A model generated the notes under the pieces. That model was not told where the DNA came from, searched no databases, and saw only the letters and a list, made by a program, of their open reading frames with translations. The position numbers and the translations under genes were made by a program. Shown here piece after piece: positions 45,115 to 54,038 of a stretch of 64,000 bases of DNA. Source of the DNA: Faecalicatena orotica (GTDB lineage: Bacteria; Bacillota; Clostridia; Lachnospirales; Lachnospiraceae). Positions within the stretch are counted from its first letter, which is position 1. Each line of letters opens with the position of its first letter. The stretch covers positions 99,398 through 163,397 of the forward strand of contig NZ_QGDL01000015.1 in NCBI RefSeq assembly GCF_003149245.1, written 5' to 3'.

Positions 45115-45534
45115 TTATTCGATTGTGATATATTTCGGCTGTTCTTCAATTGCCTTTGGTACCTCTTTTGGTATACATAAGCTGAGAATTCCGTCTTTGA
45201 AGGACGCCTTGATGTCTTCCTGTCTGAGCTGGTCACCTACATAGAATCTGCGGTTGCAGGATCCTGTATAACGCTCCTTGCGGATGCAGTTGCCCTTCTG
45301 GTCTTTCTCTTCCTGAGTCTCCTCGTGGGATGCTGTAATCGTAAGATAGCCGTCTTTTAAATCGGCCTTGATGTCTTCTTTGCCGTATCCCGGAAGCTCC
45401 ATCTCTACAAGATAATTGTTGTCTTTCTCATGAATATCAGTCTTCATAATCTGAGTAGTAGAGTTATCGAAAGATCTTTCAAAAAAGGGATCCTTAAAAA
45501 AGTCATTTAAAAAACTTCTGTTTGATAATAACAT
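45115..45534 (-). CDS. hsp20: Small heat-shock protein (Hsp20/alpha-crystallin)
   Basis: This is a 139-residue ATP-independent chaperone. The alpha-crystallin domain spans about 32-125, with VEMELPGYGKEDIKADLKDGYL near 45-66 and the C-terminal IPKEV type motif near 122. The N-terminus MLLSNRSFLNDFFKDPF is the variable substrate-binding part. It holds unfolding proteins during stress. TAGGAGG precedes the ATG. A CIRCE element lies about 60 bases upstream, so it is HrcA-controlled. Confidence 0.95.
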   Translation of the reverse strand: MLLSNRSFLNDFFKDPFFERSFDNSTTQIMKTDIHEKDNNYLVEMELPGYGKEDIKADLKDGYLTITASHEETQEEKDQKGNCIRKERYTGSCNRRFYVGDQLRQEDIKASFKDGILSLCIPKEVPKAIEEQPKYITIE

Positions 45535-45595
45535 ATGCCATACCTCCTAAAATAAATCTGTTATTCTTGTTCTACATGTAATATAGCATATGTTA

Positions 45596-45622
45596 TTAGC
45601 ACTGTCAAGAGGTGAGTGCTAA
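45596..45622 (-). promoter_or_regulatory. CIRCE element (HrcA operator) of hsp20
   Basis: TTAGCACTG-N9-GAGTGCTAA matches the CIRCE consensus TTAGCACTC-N9-GAGTGCTAA at 17 of 18 arm positions. It is the heat-shock operator bound by HrcA. Confidence 0.93.
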
Positions 45623-45646
45623 TTTGCTTTAAGCATTTATTTTAAG

Positions 45647-46126
45647 TTAATAAAAGTTGAATTCATCTTCCCATGCAAAATTAGCAGATTCCTCTAAACT
45701 TTCAGGCCAGTGACTGCACCATGACGGTACACTGCAATTTTTTACCTTATCAAGGCTGGGTGTATAGGGTTTCAGGTCCAGAACAGGGGTATTATTGTTT
45801 GCATCAATATAAGCAATCTGAATAGCGCCTTTTTGATAATCTATATCAATGACTTCTACGGCTGTCAAGGCTATCGGGTTTGGACGGATCGGTGACCTGG
45901 TAGCAAAAATCCCCATTTTTTGAGGAGCATTTTTATAAGGCTGTTCTGTTTCCAGCACCGACCTGAACTCTTCCTTGTCGAAATCACTGAACCACCAAAG
46001 AACATTGATATGGCTGAATCCATCCAGAGCCTTTAATGCGGGGACAAATTCAGGGTCCAGCCGGATAAAAGTTCCTTCTTTGCTGCTGCAGATAGTTCCT
46101 ATCGAATTTACTTTATGAGTTGACAT
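45647..46126 (-). CDS. trmO: TrmO-like (TsaA family) tRNA methyltransferase
   Basis: This 159-residue protein resembles TsaA/TrmO, which methylates N6-threonylcarbamoyladenosine at tRNA position 37 using S-adenosylmethionine. It contains VNSIGTICSSKEG, LKALDGFSHINVLWWF near 40 and the diagnostic GIFATRSPIRPNPIALTAV near 80-98, with a final DLKPYTPSLD. It lacks the C-terminal domain of E. coli TrmO. GGAGGA precedes the ATG. The relation to the neighbouring regulators is unclear. Confidence 0.85.
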   Translation of the reverse strand: MSTHKVNSIGTICSSKEGTFIRLDPEFVPALKALDGFSHINVLWWFSDFDKEEFRSVLETEQPYKNAPQKMGIFATRSPIRPNPIALTAVEVIDIDYQKGAIQIAYIDANNNTPVLDLKPYTPSLDKVKNCSVPSWCSHWPESLEESANFAWEDEFNFY

Positions 46127-46186
46127 GTTTTATATCCTCCTTTTCTATAAGCAGACGATAGACCCTGACATCATGTGAGAGTCAAG

Positions 46187-46222
46187 AAAAAACGTCCTGT
46201 AAATTTATCTACAAGACGTTTT
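46187..46222. terminator. Hairpin at the end of the 46205 gene
   Basis: AAAACGTC with TGTA pairs with TACA and AGACGTTTT around an AATTTATC loop, with A/T runs on both sides. It overlaps the 3' end of the MerR-type gene. Confidence 0.6.
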
Positions 46223-47038
46223 CGCTGTTTTTTGCAAGGGTATTTGGATTTCAGTTAAGTATTTTTGAGGGTCCTCCTCATTCCACGGACCGCGGTGTAC
46301 GATTTGCCTGCTTCCTTCTTTCATTTTATACTGGCTGTTATTCTGCAGCCATTCTGCAAATGTAAGATAAGCAGACGCAATATTTGAAAAATCACCGTAA
46401 ACCATCGTACAGGCCATGACAGGGACAGGATCTGTGTGCCGGAACTGGAAAGGCGGTTCCTCCGGCCCGGCTTTGTTTACCACTGCGCATAGTTCTACAT
46501 CCACATTTTCTTCTTTGTAGTCTGCATCGTGGTAGATGGAAAACGTATCATTTGAATGCACTATATTATGCTGTTCTGCATATTCAGATAATTCCTGCCA
46601 TAATTCACCCTCGGCATAATAGCTGGGGATGACTTTTCTTAATGAAAGAACATAATAATCAGGAATAGCTTTTATAGTAACATTGTAATGTATTTCATTT
46701 TTCCCGCTTAATAATTCTTTTTTAGCAAGTTCAATTTTCATTAACTTTTCTTGCTCTGCCTGTATATTGAATTTGATTTCTTTATATTTCCTGTCAAGCT
46801 GCTCTATAATGAAAGAATCATTTTCACTATTAAGAGCGGCTATTATTTCAGAGACGTTAAAACCGCTGTCACGCAAATAAATGATTTTGTTCAGCCGGGG
46901 GATTTGTTCTGCGGAATACATACGGTATCCGGTCCATGAGTCAACTGCTTCTGGTTTCAACAGACCGGTTTCATCATAATATCGCAGCATACGGACAGAT
47001 ACTTGTGTTAACTTTGAAAATTCACCAATTCTAAACAT
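46205..47038 (-). CDS. MerR-family regulator with GyrI-like effector domain
   Basis: This 277-residue BmrR-like regulator has an N-terminal helix-turn-helix (FRIGEFSKLTQVSVRMLRYY), a dimerisation helix near 80-120 and a C-terminal GyrI-like ligand-binding domain near 122-275 (VTIKAIPDYYVLSLRKVIPSY). Such proteins bind hydrophobic drugs or cations and activate efflux genes. No efflux pump is adjacent, so targets may be distant. It lies 166 bases after the TrmO gene start and is transcribed in the same direction. Confidence 0.9.
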   Translation of the reverse strand: MFRIGEFSKLTQVSVRMLRYYDETGLLKPEAVDSWTGYRMYSAEQIPRLNKIIYLRDSGFNVSEIIAALNSENDSFIIEQLDRKYKEIKFNIQAEQEKLMKIELAKKELLSGKNEIHYNVTIKAIPDYYVLSLRKVIPSYYAEGELWQELSEYAEQHNIVHSNDTFSIYHDADYKEENVDVELCAVVNKAGPEEPPFQFRHTDPVPVMACTMVYGDFSNIASAYLTFAEWLQNNSQYKMKEGSRQIVHRGPWNEEDPQKYLTEIQIPLQKTAKTSCR

Positions 47039-47083
47039 GTAATATCCTCATTTCTGGACGGCACAAAGGGATGGGTGGTACTA

Positions 47084-47956
47084 TTAAAAGTAATTCAGGA
47101 ATTCCCGCGCCGCTTTCGACAGGGGCATCTGTTCATTGTAAGCGATTACGAGTTCGCGCCCGGGCAGTTCTTCTTTTGTTTCTACGACAAACAGGTCGTC
47201 TTCTGCATGTCTGATACAGTAATCCGGTATAAATGCAATCCCCAGTCCGATGCGGGCCAGATCGATCAACAGGTCATTGCTCGTCAGTTCAATCTCGGGC
47301 ACAAGGTCAAGCTGGTGCTGCTGGAAAAGCCTGTGGAGGAATTCACTGGTAGTGCTGTGTCGGTCAAGCATGAGGATCGGATAATGGGAAAGCTGCTGGT
47401 AAGTCAGCTTTTTTCCCCTCAGGTCTTCAAAAGCGCTGTTGGCGATAAAGACATCCCTGAATTTAGTGATCTTTTTTATAGAAGATACATTGCTTAAATA
47501 ATTGTTCGGATAGTTGACCACGACCAGATCGACCTGTCCGGTTTCCAGTAGTTCCACGCACTTGATAGAGGTCTGGTTAATCACTTTGATGTGTGCACTT
47601 GGAAATTCCTTGTGAAACTTTTCGAGGTACGGCACAAGAAAATAGCGGCATATGGTGTCGCTGGCGCCGATGCGGATCTGTCCCCCCGTTGATGCGGCAT
47701 CCAGAAGCTGGGCTTCACCCCGCTGGATCAGATGCATGGCCGGCTCTATATGGCGGAGCAGTATTTCGCCTTCGGGGGTCAGCTGAACCTTTTTTGTGCT
47801 CCGGATAAATAATGTCTGGTCCAGCTTGCGCTCCAGTGTCTTGATTGACTGGCTGACAGCGGACTGTGATATAAAAAGCTGTTTGGACGCTTCTGAGAAG
47901 CTTAAGGTAGATGCTACATGAAAAAAGACCTTATACAGTTCATAGTTGATATCCAT
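47084..47956 (-). CDS. LysR-family transcriptional regulator
   Basis: This 290-residue regulator has a winged helix at residues 1-60 (ELYKVFFHVASTLSFSEASK, then LFISQSAVSQSIKTLE) and a periplasmic-binding-like effector domain at about 90-290. LysR proteins bind a small molecule and usually activate a divergent gene; here the divergent neighbour is the TIGR01906 membrane protein at 48068. TAGGAGGT precedes the ATG. The effector is not evident, though the sequence resembles CysL/YtlI-type members. The 111-base divergent space holds AT-rich promoter sequence. Confidence 0.9.
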   Translation of the reverse strand: MDINYELYKVFFHVASTLSFSEASKQLFISQSAVSQSIKTLERKLDQTLFIRSTKKVQLTPEGEILLRHIEPAMHLIQRGEAQLLDAASTGGQIRIGASDTICRYFLVPYLEKFHKEFPSAHIKVINQTSIKCVELLETGQVDLVVVNYPNNYLSNVSSIKKITKFRDVFIANSAFEDLRGKKLTYQQLSHYPILMLDRHSTTSEFLHRLFQQHQLDLVPEIELTSNDLLIDLARIGLGIAFIPDYCIRHAEDDLFVVETKEELPGRELVIAYNEQMPLSKAAREFLNYF

Positions 47957-48067
47957 TATTAGACCTCCTAATAAGTATTGTTAGTATTATAAGCCAAATT
48001 GTGGTGAATTACAATGTGATTTATGATAAAATATAAGAATTAAACGATATTGAATGAAAGTGTGGGC

Positions 48068-48787
48068 ATGATGAACGAAGAAAAGAAGACGAAAAAGGCA
48101 GAATGGCTGCTGGGGGTTGTTTTATCTTTTGCAGTGATTCTCATTCTGCTGATTTCCAGTTTCCAGGCGGCGATGTACATGGATTTTGGTTTCTATGAAA
48201 AAGAGTATAAAAAGTATGATGTTCTTTCCGATCTTGACATGGAGATGGAAGACGTGATGTATGTTACTCAGGAAATGATGGCTTATTTAAGGGGCGACAG
48301 AGAGACGTTGGAGGTGGTTACGACTGTAGAAGGTAAAAAGCAGGACTTTTTTAACGAACAGGACAGACTGCACATGGAGGATGTACAGGGGTTGTTTATC
48401 GGCGGGCTTCACCTTAGGACGGGGGTTGTAATCGTACTGCTGGTCTGTCTGGCGGCGCTCATCCTTATGAAGGGCGGATGGAAGTATGTCCTCCCGAGGG
48501 CATTCCAGATTGCGGTGGGTGTGTCCGGCATCGCGACGGCAGCGCTGGCATTTCTGTTCTCGAGGGATTTTGATGCGGCATTCACTAAGTTCCATGAGAT
48601 TTTCTTTTCCAACGACCTGTGGATGTTTGACCCGGCAGAGGATTATATGATCAGGATGCTGCCGGAGGGACTTTTTTCTGATATGGTTATAAGAATTGGG
48701 ATACTGTTTATTGCGTCCCTTCTCATTCTGCTGGCAGGAAGCGCTGTCTGGAGACGAAAAACAAAGATTAGGAAAACTAATGAATAA
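48068..48787 (+). CDS. TIGR01906-family integral membrane protein
   Basis: This protein of about 239 residues has four transmembrane segments: near 11-32 (WLLGVVLSFAVILILLISSF), 115-135, 148-165 and 212-230. The outer loop contains FYEKEYKKYDVLSDLDMEMEDVM and a LRGDRETLEV segment, which typify TIGR01906 (DUF1461) proteins of Gram-positives. Its function is not known; relatives include lipoprotein intramolecular transacylase Lit-like proteins. The ATG at 48068 is chosen over TTG 48050, although the ribosome site is weak in both cases. Confidence 0.8.
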   Translation: MMNEEKKTKKAEWLLGVVLSFAVILILLISSFQAAMYMDFGFYEKEYKKYDVLSDLDMEMEDVMYVTQEMMAYLRGDRETLEVVTTVEGKKQDFFNEQDRLHMEDVQGLFIGGLHLRTGVVIVLLVCLAALILMKGGWKYVLPRAFQIAVGVSGIATAALAFLFSRDFDAAFTKFHEIFFSNDLWMFDPAEDYMIRMLPEGLFSDMVIRIGILFIASLLILLAGSAVWRRKTKIRKTNE

Positions 48788-48802
48788 GTTTAAGTATATT
48801 AA

Positions 48803-48832
48803 TTGTACTTATCAGAAGAAGTATGATAATAT
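48803..48832 (+). promoter_or_regulatory. Probable purL promoter
   Basis: TTGTAC at 48803-48808 and TAATAT at 48827-48832 are 18 bases apart, about 37 bases before the purL ATG. No purine riboswitch was recognised in the short leader. Confidence 0.6.
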
Positions 48833-48868
48833 ATAAAATATAGTGATAAAATGCAAAGGAGATTCTAT

Positions 48869-51800
48869 ATGAGTAATGTAAAACGTGTATATGTGGAGAA
48901 AAAGCCGGAGTTTGCCGTTCAGGCAAAGGAACTGCGTCATGAGATCAAGCATTACCTGGGGATTGAAACAGTGAGCGCCGTGCGTGTCCTGATCCGCTAT
49001 GATGTGGAGAATATAACAGACGAGACTTTTGATAAGGCGTGCAACGGTGTTTTTGCGGAACCGCCGGTAGATGTCCTGTATCACGAGACATTTCCAATGA
49101 AGGAAGGAAGCCGTGTGTTTTCTGTAGAATACCTTCCGGGACAGTTTGACCAGAGAGCGGATTCAGCAGAGCAGTGCGTCCAGTTTATCAGGGAAGATGA
49201 AAAGCCTGTCATCAGGACTGCTACAACATATGTTGTTGAAGGCACAGTAACGGACGATGAATTTGCGGCGGTTAAGAACCACTGCATCAATCCGGTCGAT
49301 TCCAGAGAGACAGGTCTCGGAAAACCGGAAACACTCGTGACTGTTTTTGAAGAACCTGAAGACGTAAAGGTATTTGACGGATTTCAGGTTATGCCGGAAG
49401 CAGAACTTAAAGAATTATACGATTCCCTGGGACTGGCAATGACATTCAGGGATTTCCTTCATATTCAGAATTACTATCAGGGTGAAGAGCACAGAGACCC
49501 TACGATGACAGAAATCCGTGTTCTGGATACTTATTGGTCAGATCACTGCCGCCATACGACATTCTCGACGGAGCTTAAAGATGTCACCTTCGGTGAAGGC
49601 GACTACAAAGAACCGATCGTAGATACATACAGACAGTACCTGAAAGACCACAGTGAGATTTTTGCAGGAAGAGAAGACAAGTTCGTCTGCCTGATGGATC
49701 TGGCGCTGATGGCGATGCGCAAGCTGAAAAAAGAAGGAAAGCTTCAGGATCAGGAAGAGTCTGACGAGATCAATGCATGCAGTATTGTTGTACCGGTCAA
49801 GGTTGACGGAGTGGAAGAGGAGTGGCTTATTAATTTTAAGAATGAGACACATAACCACCCGACTGAGATCGAACCTTTCGGTGGTGCGGCTACCTGTCTT
49901 GGAGGGGCAATCCGCGACCCGCTGTCAGGACGTACTTATGTATACCAGGCAATGCGTGTGACAGGGGCGGCAGATCCTACGGTACCTGTGACAGAGACAT
50001 TAAAAGGAAAGCTGCCACAGAAAAAGCTGGTCAGGGGCGCAGCCAAAGGATACAGCTCTTATGGAAACCAGATCGGACTGGCTACGGGTGCGGTTAAGGA
50101 GATCTACCACCCGGATTATGTTGCAAAACGTATGGAGATCGGTGCAGTCTTAGGCGCAGCACCGAGACGCGCCGTGATCAGGGAAACTTCTGATCCGGGC
50201 GATATCATTATTTTATTAGGCGGACGTACAGGACGTGACGGCTGCGGCGGTGCAACAGGGTCTTCCAAGGTTCATACAGAAGAATCCATCGAGACATGCG
50301 GCGCAGAGGTCCAGAAGGGAAATCCGCCGACAGAACGTAAGATTCAGCGTCTCTTCAGGAGAGAAGAAGTAAGTAAGCTGATTAAAAAGTGTAATGACTT
50401 TGGCGCGGGCGGTGTTTCTGTAGCGATCGGTGAGCTGGCTGACGGGCTTCGCGTGGATCTGGACAAGGTACCGAAGAAATATGCCGGGCTGGACGGAACA
50501 GAGATTGCCATTTCTGAATCTCAGGAGAGAATGGCAGTTGTGGTTGACCCGGGCGATGTAGAAGAATTCCTTGCATTTGCAAAAGAAGAAAATCTGGAAG
50601 CAGTTGAAGTTGCAGTAGTGACGGAATCTCCGAGACTCGTACTGACATGGAGGGGAAATGAGATCGTGAATATTTCACGTGCATTTCTGGATACAAATGG
50701 TGCCCATCAGGAGACTTCCGTTGAAGTGGAAATCCCAGCGAAGGAAGGAAGCCTTTTCGTGAAAAATGAAGTCGGTTATGTCAGAGAGAAATGGCTGAAT
50801 GTCCTGGAGGACCTGAACGTATGCTCACAGAAAGGGCTTGTGGAAATGTTTGATGGTTCCATAGGTGCCGCTTCTGTATTCATGCCTCACGGCGGAAAAT
50901 ACCAGATGACAGAGACACAGACGATGGTTGCAAAGGTGCCGGTTCAAAATGGAAAGACAGACAGTGTTTCCATGATGAGCTTTGGTTTTGACCCGTATCT
51001 GTCCAGCTGGAGTCCGTACCACGGTGCGATCTATGCAGTTGTTGAGTCTGTTGCCAAGATCGTGGCATCAGGCGGGGATTACAAAAAGATCCGGTTTACA
51101 TTCCAGGAATACTTCCGCAGGATGACAGAAGATCCAAAGAGATGGAGCCAGCCGTTTGCAGCACTGCTGGGTGCGTACAATGCACAGCTCGGTTTTGGAC
51201 TGCCGTCAATCGGCGGAAAAGACAGTATGTCAGGAACATTCCAGGATATCGATGTGCCGCCGACACTGGTTTCCTTTGCTGTAGATATGGCAACTGAAAA
51301 AGATATCATTACACCGGAATTCAAGAAAGCCGGCAGCAAGATTGTATGGATGAGAATCGAGAAGGATGAATATGACCTTCCTGTATACAGCCAGCTGATG
51401 GATCAGTACAGTAAGTTTACGGCCGATATCCACAGCGGTAATATTATATCTGCTTATGCCCTTGACCGCCACGGCGTGATTGCAGCGGTCAGCAAGATGG
51501 CATTCGGTAATGCATTTGGTGTTAAGATCGAGCATAACATAGACGAAAGGGAGCTGTTTGCCCCGGCATTTGGCGACCTGATCGCAGAAGTACCGGCAGA
51601 GAAAGTTTCTGAGCTTGGAATTACCTATACCGTGATCGGTGAAGTGACAGACGATAAGACATTTAGCTATGGCAATACTGCAATCACTCTGGATGAGGCG
51701 GAAAAAGCATGGACAGAGACACTGGAGAAAGTATTTGCTACAAAATCTTCCGCGGACAGTGATGAGGCTCTGGAAGAGAAGCTGTATGATACAAAGGATA

Positions 51801-52624
51801 TCCACATCTGCAGCCATAAGATCGCACAGCCGACCGTATTTATCCCGGTATTCCCGGGAACGAACTGTGAATACGACAGCAAAAAGGCTTTCGAGCGGGC
51901 AGGCGCAAAGGTTATTACAAAGGTATTCAAGAACATGGATGCCGCTGACATCCGGGATTCTGTAAATGAATTTGAAAAGGCGATCTCCCAGGCACAGATG
52001 ATTATGTTCCCGGGCGGATTCAGCGCAGGTGACGAACCGGACGGTTCCGCGAAATTCTTTGCCACGGCATTCCAGAATGCGAAGATCAAAGAAGCTGTGG
52101 AAAAGCTCCTCAATGAGAGGGACGGACTGGCACTCGGTGTCTGCAATGGCTTCCAGGCCCTGATTAAACTCGGACTTGTTCCTTACGGACAGATCGCCGG
52201 ACAGACAGAGGATTCACCGACACTGACCTACAACACCATTGGACGACATATCTCCAAGATGGTTTATACAAAAGTTGTTACAAATAAATCACCCTGGCTT
52301 CAGGGGGCACAGCTCGGCGGCGTATATACGAACCCGGCTTCCCACGGAGAAGGAAGATTTGTTGCAAGTCAGGAATGGCTAGATAAATTATTCGCAAACG
52401 GACAGGTTGCAACACAGTACTGCGATCCTGACGGTGTGATCAGTATGGATGAGGAATGGAATGTAAATGGTTCCTACTGTGCGATAGAGGGTATTACAAG
52501 TCCTGACGGACGTGTGCTTGGCAAGATGGCACACTCCGAGAGACGTGATGATTCTGTGGCAATCAACATATACGGAGAGCAGGATCTCAAGATCTTTGAG
52601 TCCGGAGTTAATTATTTTAAATAA
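48869..52624 (+). CDS. purL: Phosphoribosylformylglycinamidine synthase (single-chain)
   Basis: This purine-biosynthesis enzyme converts FGAR plus glutamine and ATP to FGAM. It is the large 1251-residue form with synthase and glutaminase domains in one chain. Visible are DTYWSDHCRHTTFSTE near 220, NFKNETHNHPTEIEPFGGAA near 320, GGRTGRDGCGGATGSSK near 452 and a C-terminal class I glutaminase with FPGTNCEYDSKKA near 1000 and GVCNGFQALIKLG near 1090. ATG 48869 has AAAGGAG 7 bases upstream. It stands apart from other pur genes and is followed by two hairpins. Confidence 0.97.
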   Translation: MSNVKRVYVEKKPEFAVQAKELRHEIKHYLGIETVSAVRVLIRYDVENITDETFDKACNGVFAEPPVDVLYHETFPMKEGSRVFSVEYLPGQFDQRADSAEQCVQFIREDEKPVIRTATTYVVEGTVTDDEFAAVKNHCINPVDSRETGLGKPETLVTVFEEPEDVKVFDGFQVMPEAELKELYDSLGLAMTFRDFLHIQNYYQGEEHRDPTMTEIRVLDTYWSDHCRHTTFSTELKDVTFGEGDYKEPIVDTYRQYLKDHSEIFAGREDKFVCLMDLALMAMRKLKKEGKLQDQEESDEINACSIVVPVKVDGVEEEWLINFKNETHNHPTEIEPFGGAATCLGGAIRDPLSGRTYVYQAMRVTGAADPTVPVTETLKGKLPQKKLVRGAAKGYSSYGNQIGLATGAVKEIYHPDYVAKRMEIGAVLGAAPRRAVIRETSDPGDIIILLGGRTGRDGCGGATGSSKVHTEESIETCGAEVQKGNPPTERKIQRLFRREEVSKLIKKCNDFGAGGVSVAIGELADGLRVDLDKVPKKYAGLDGTEIAISESQERMAVVVDPGDVEEFLAFAKEENLEAVEVAVVTESPRLVLTWRGNEIVNISRAFLDTNGAHQETSVEVEIPAKEGSLFVKNEVGYVREKWLNVLEDLNVCSQKGLVEMFDGSIGAASVFMPHGGKYQMTETQTMVAKVPVQNGKTDSVSMMSFGFDPYLSSWSPYHGAIYAVVESVAKIVASGGDYKKIRFTFQEYFRRMTEDPKRWSQPFAALLGAYNAQLGFGLPSIGGKDSMSGTFQDIDVPPTLVSFAVDMATEKDIITPEFKKAGSKIVWMRIEKDEYDLPVYSQLMDQYSKFTADIHSGNIISAYALDRHGVIAAVSKMAFGNAFGVKIEHNIDERELFAPAFGDLIAEVPAEKVSELGITYTVIGEVTDDKTFSYGNTAITLDEAEKAWTETLEKVFATKSSADSDEALEEKLYDTKDIHICSHKIAQPTVFIPVFPGTNCEYDSKKAFERAGAKVITKVFKNMDAADIRDSVNEFEKAISQAQMIMFPGGFSAGDEPDGSAKFFATAFQNAKIKEAVEKLLNERDGLALGVCNGFQALIKLGLVPYGQIAGQTEDSPTLTYNTIGRHISKMVYTKVVTNKSPWLQGAQLGGVYTNPASHGEGRFVASQEWLDKLFANGQVATQYCDPDGVISMDEEWNVNGSYCAIEGITSPDGRVLGKMAHSERRDDSVAINIYGEQDLKIFESGVNYFK

Positions 52625-52626
52625 TC

Positions 52627-52712
52627 GGATGTAAAGGCAAGTTTTTTGCCTGACATCCACGAAAATAGACTGGGGAAAAGAGTGGCGCAGGCCTGAATTT
52701 TTCCCGGTCTAT
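52627..52712 (+). terminator. Two hairpins after purL
   Basis: GGATGT pairs with ACATCC (52627-52658), enclosing AGGCAAG and TGCCT around a T-rich loop. About 6 bases later, ATAGACTGGGGAAAA pairs with TTTTCCCGGTCTAT to about 52712. They probably end purL transcription before the tRNA promoter. Confidence 0.6.
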
Positions 52713-52785
52713 CATTCATAAATCCGGCTGTTGGTTCCGGTAGGATTTTATCTTTGTTTGAATTGTAGAAAAAATTAGAAAAAGC

Positions 52786-52815
52786 TTGACAATTCTCCTG
52801 GCATGATAGTATAAT
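52786..52815 (+). promoter_or_regulatory. Promoter of the first tRNA-Met
   Basis: TTGACA at 52786-52791 and TATAAT at 52810-52815 are 18 bases apart. The 47 bases from there to the tRNA closely resemble those downstream of the 53866 promoter. Confidence 0.85.
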
Positions 52816-52862
52816 AACAAAGCGAGTTGCGGATGGGACATGCGCAGCTGCGAATAAAATAT

Positions 52863-52936
52863 GGCGGAATAGCTCAGTTGGCTAGAGCACACGGTTCATA
52901 CCCGTGGTGTCGCTGGTTCAAATCCAGTTTCCGCTA
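52863..52936 (+). tRNA. tRNA-Met (CAT), first copy
   Basis: A full cloverleaf is visible: acceptor GGCGGAA / TTCCGCT, D arm GCTC-GAGC, anticodon stem CACGG / CCGTG with loop TTCATAC (anticodon CAT), a GTGTC variable region and T arm GCTGG-TTCAAAT-CCAGT. The sequence is identical to the copy at 54039. The CCA end is not encoded. It is probably elongator tRNA-Met or a tRNA-Ile modified at C34; sequence alone does not decide. Confidence 0.95.
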
Positions 52937-52941
52937 TCTGT

Positions 52942-52972
52942 GAAGAGGCCTGTGTTTACGGGCTTCTTTTTG
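52942..52972 (+). terminator. Terminator after the first tRNA-Met
   Basis: GAAG-AG-GCCTGT pairs with ACGGGCTTC around GTTT, with a 2-base bulge, followed by TTTTTG. Confidence 0.75.
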
Positions 52973-53059
52973 TATCCTTGCAGAAAAGAAATGACGTAAT
53001 AGGATAAGAATGATATAATATTACATGGCACAATTGAACAGTAAAAGGTGAAAATAGAC

Positions 53060-53305
53060 ATGGGAGTTGAATTACTGAAAAATTTAGACAGGCTGCATAC
53101 TACAGAACTCGGAGTGCTGCGGATAAAGAGGAATTTGTCTTTAGACACAGATCATGTTGTAGAGTGGTGCAGGAACAAAATCAATTCTTCAGATGCGGTG
53201 ATTACAAGGAACGGAAAGAACTGGTACATAAACGCAGAAGACTGTTTGATAACAGTAAATGCGTACAGCTATACGATTATTACCGCCCACAAACACAAGA
53301 AATAA
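53060..53305 (+). CDS. DUF3781-like small protein
   Basis: This 81-residue protein resembles DUF3781: LLKNLDRLHTTELGVLRIKRNL, DVVEWC-like VVEWCRNKI and a final NWYINAEDCLITVNAYSYTIITAH. Its function is unknown in the family. ATG 53060 has AAAGGTG upstream; a GTG at 53048 is an alternative. A -10 TATAAT at 53014-53019 probably drives it. It sits in the interval between the two identical tRNA-Met genes, so it may have arrived with that segment. Confidence 0.75.
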   Translation: MGVELLKNLDRLHTTELGVLRIKRNLSLDTDHVVEWCRNKINSSDAVITRNGKNWYINAEDCLITVNAYSYTIITAHKHKK

Positions 53306-53379
53306 TAGGAAGGCAGCATTCCAAACATTAATGTTTTGAAATTTGAAGAAAAGCAGGTTCGAAAAGGAGAGAATAGAAA

Positions 53380-53808
53380 ATGGCATCTATATATTCATTA
53401 AAAAAATTTTGCTATATTGTTTTAATTGATTCAAAAGAAGTCGGCGGATTTTCTGAAATCAGTACAACAGATATTACCACCGATCCTATTGAGTATCGTG
53501 AAGGCACATCCAGTGTCAATACTGTTTATAAACAGTCAGGACATGTAAAATATGGAAATGTCACTTTGAAATGGGGATTTGTGACATCTGCTGAATTCAT
53601 CATCTGGTTGCAAAGCGCAGGAGACAGGGCATGTGAAAGAAAAACAATAAAAATCCAGCTGCGTGATGACTTAAATAGAGTTGCTGCAGAGTGGGAAATT
53701 ATGAACGCATGGCCAGTCAAATATACATCAGAAGATTTAGATAATTCAAGTAATGAAATTCCGATTGAAAGTATGGAATTGGCACATGAAGGTATTAAAC
53801 GTATGTAA
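53380..53808 (+). CDS. Isolated phage tail-tube-like protein (T4 gp19 family)
   Basis: This 142-residue protein resembles T4 gp19/TIGR02241 tube proteins, which stack into the inner tube of contractile phage tails and injection systems. Diagnostic regions are an early FCYIVLIDSKEVGGFSEIS, REGTSSVNTVYKQSGHVKYGNVTLKWG near 50-75 and AWPVKYTSEDLD followed by IPIESMELAHEGIKRM. No sheath, baseplate or other tail genes lie nearby. It may be a remnant or part of a dispersed system. The lower-GC composition also differs from neighbours. GAAAAGGAGAG precedes the ATG. Confidence 0.82.
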   Translation: MASIYSLKKFCYIVLIDSKEVGGFSEISTTDITTDPIEYREGTSSVNTVYKQSGHVKYGNVTLKWGFVTSAEFIIWLQSAGDRACERKTIKIQLRDDLNRVAAEWEIMNAWPVKYTSEDLDNSSNEIPIESMELAHEGIKRM

Positions 53809-53865
53809 CCATACTTAACTCTGTTACAAAAATTAAAAAATTTGGAAAAAATTTATAAAAAGATG

Positions 53866-53895
53866 TTGACATTTGGTGAAAGATAATAGTATAAT
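53866..53895 (+). promoter_or_regulatory. Promoter of the tRNA-Val/tRNA-Met pair
   Basis: TTGACA at 53866-53871 and TATAAT at 53890-53895 are 18 bases apart. The following leader (AGCAAAGCGGGTTACGGATG) parallels that of the 52786 promoter, so the two units are duplicates. Confidence 0.85.
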
Positions 53896-53942
53896 AGCAA
53901 AGCGGGTTACGGATGAGAGATACGTAAGACGCAGTAGAATAT

Positions 53943-54015
53943 GGGATCTTAGCTCAGCTGGGAGAGCATCTGCCTTACAAGCAGAGGGTCATAGGTTCGA
54001 GCCCTATAGGTCCCA
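53943..54015 (+). tRNA. tRNA-Val (TAC)
   Basis: Acceptor GGGATCT / AGGTCCC, D arm GCTC-GAGC, anticodon stem CTGC-GCAG with loop CTTACAA (anticodon TAC), and T arm ATAGG-TTCGAGC-CCTAT. The CCA end is not encoded. It is co-transcribed with the second tRNA-Met 23 bases downstream. Confidence 0.95.
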
Positions 54016-54038
54016 TATACTTTTTTAAAATTATATAT

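Noticed and set aside
48788..48868. Purine riboswitch before purL
   Set aside because: The 81-base gap is mostly promoter and holds no three-way-junction motif.
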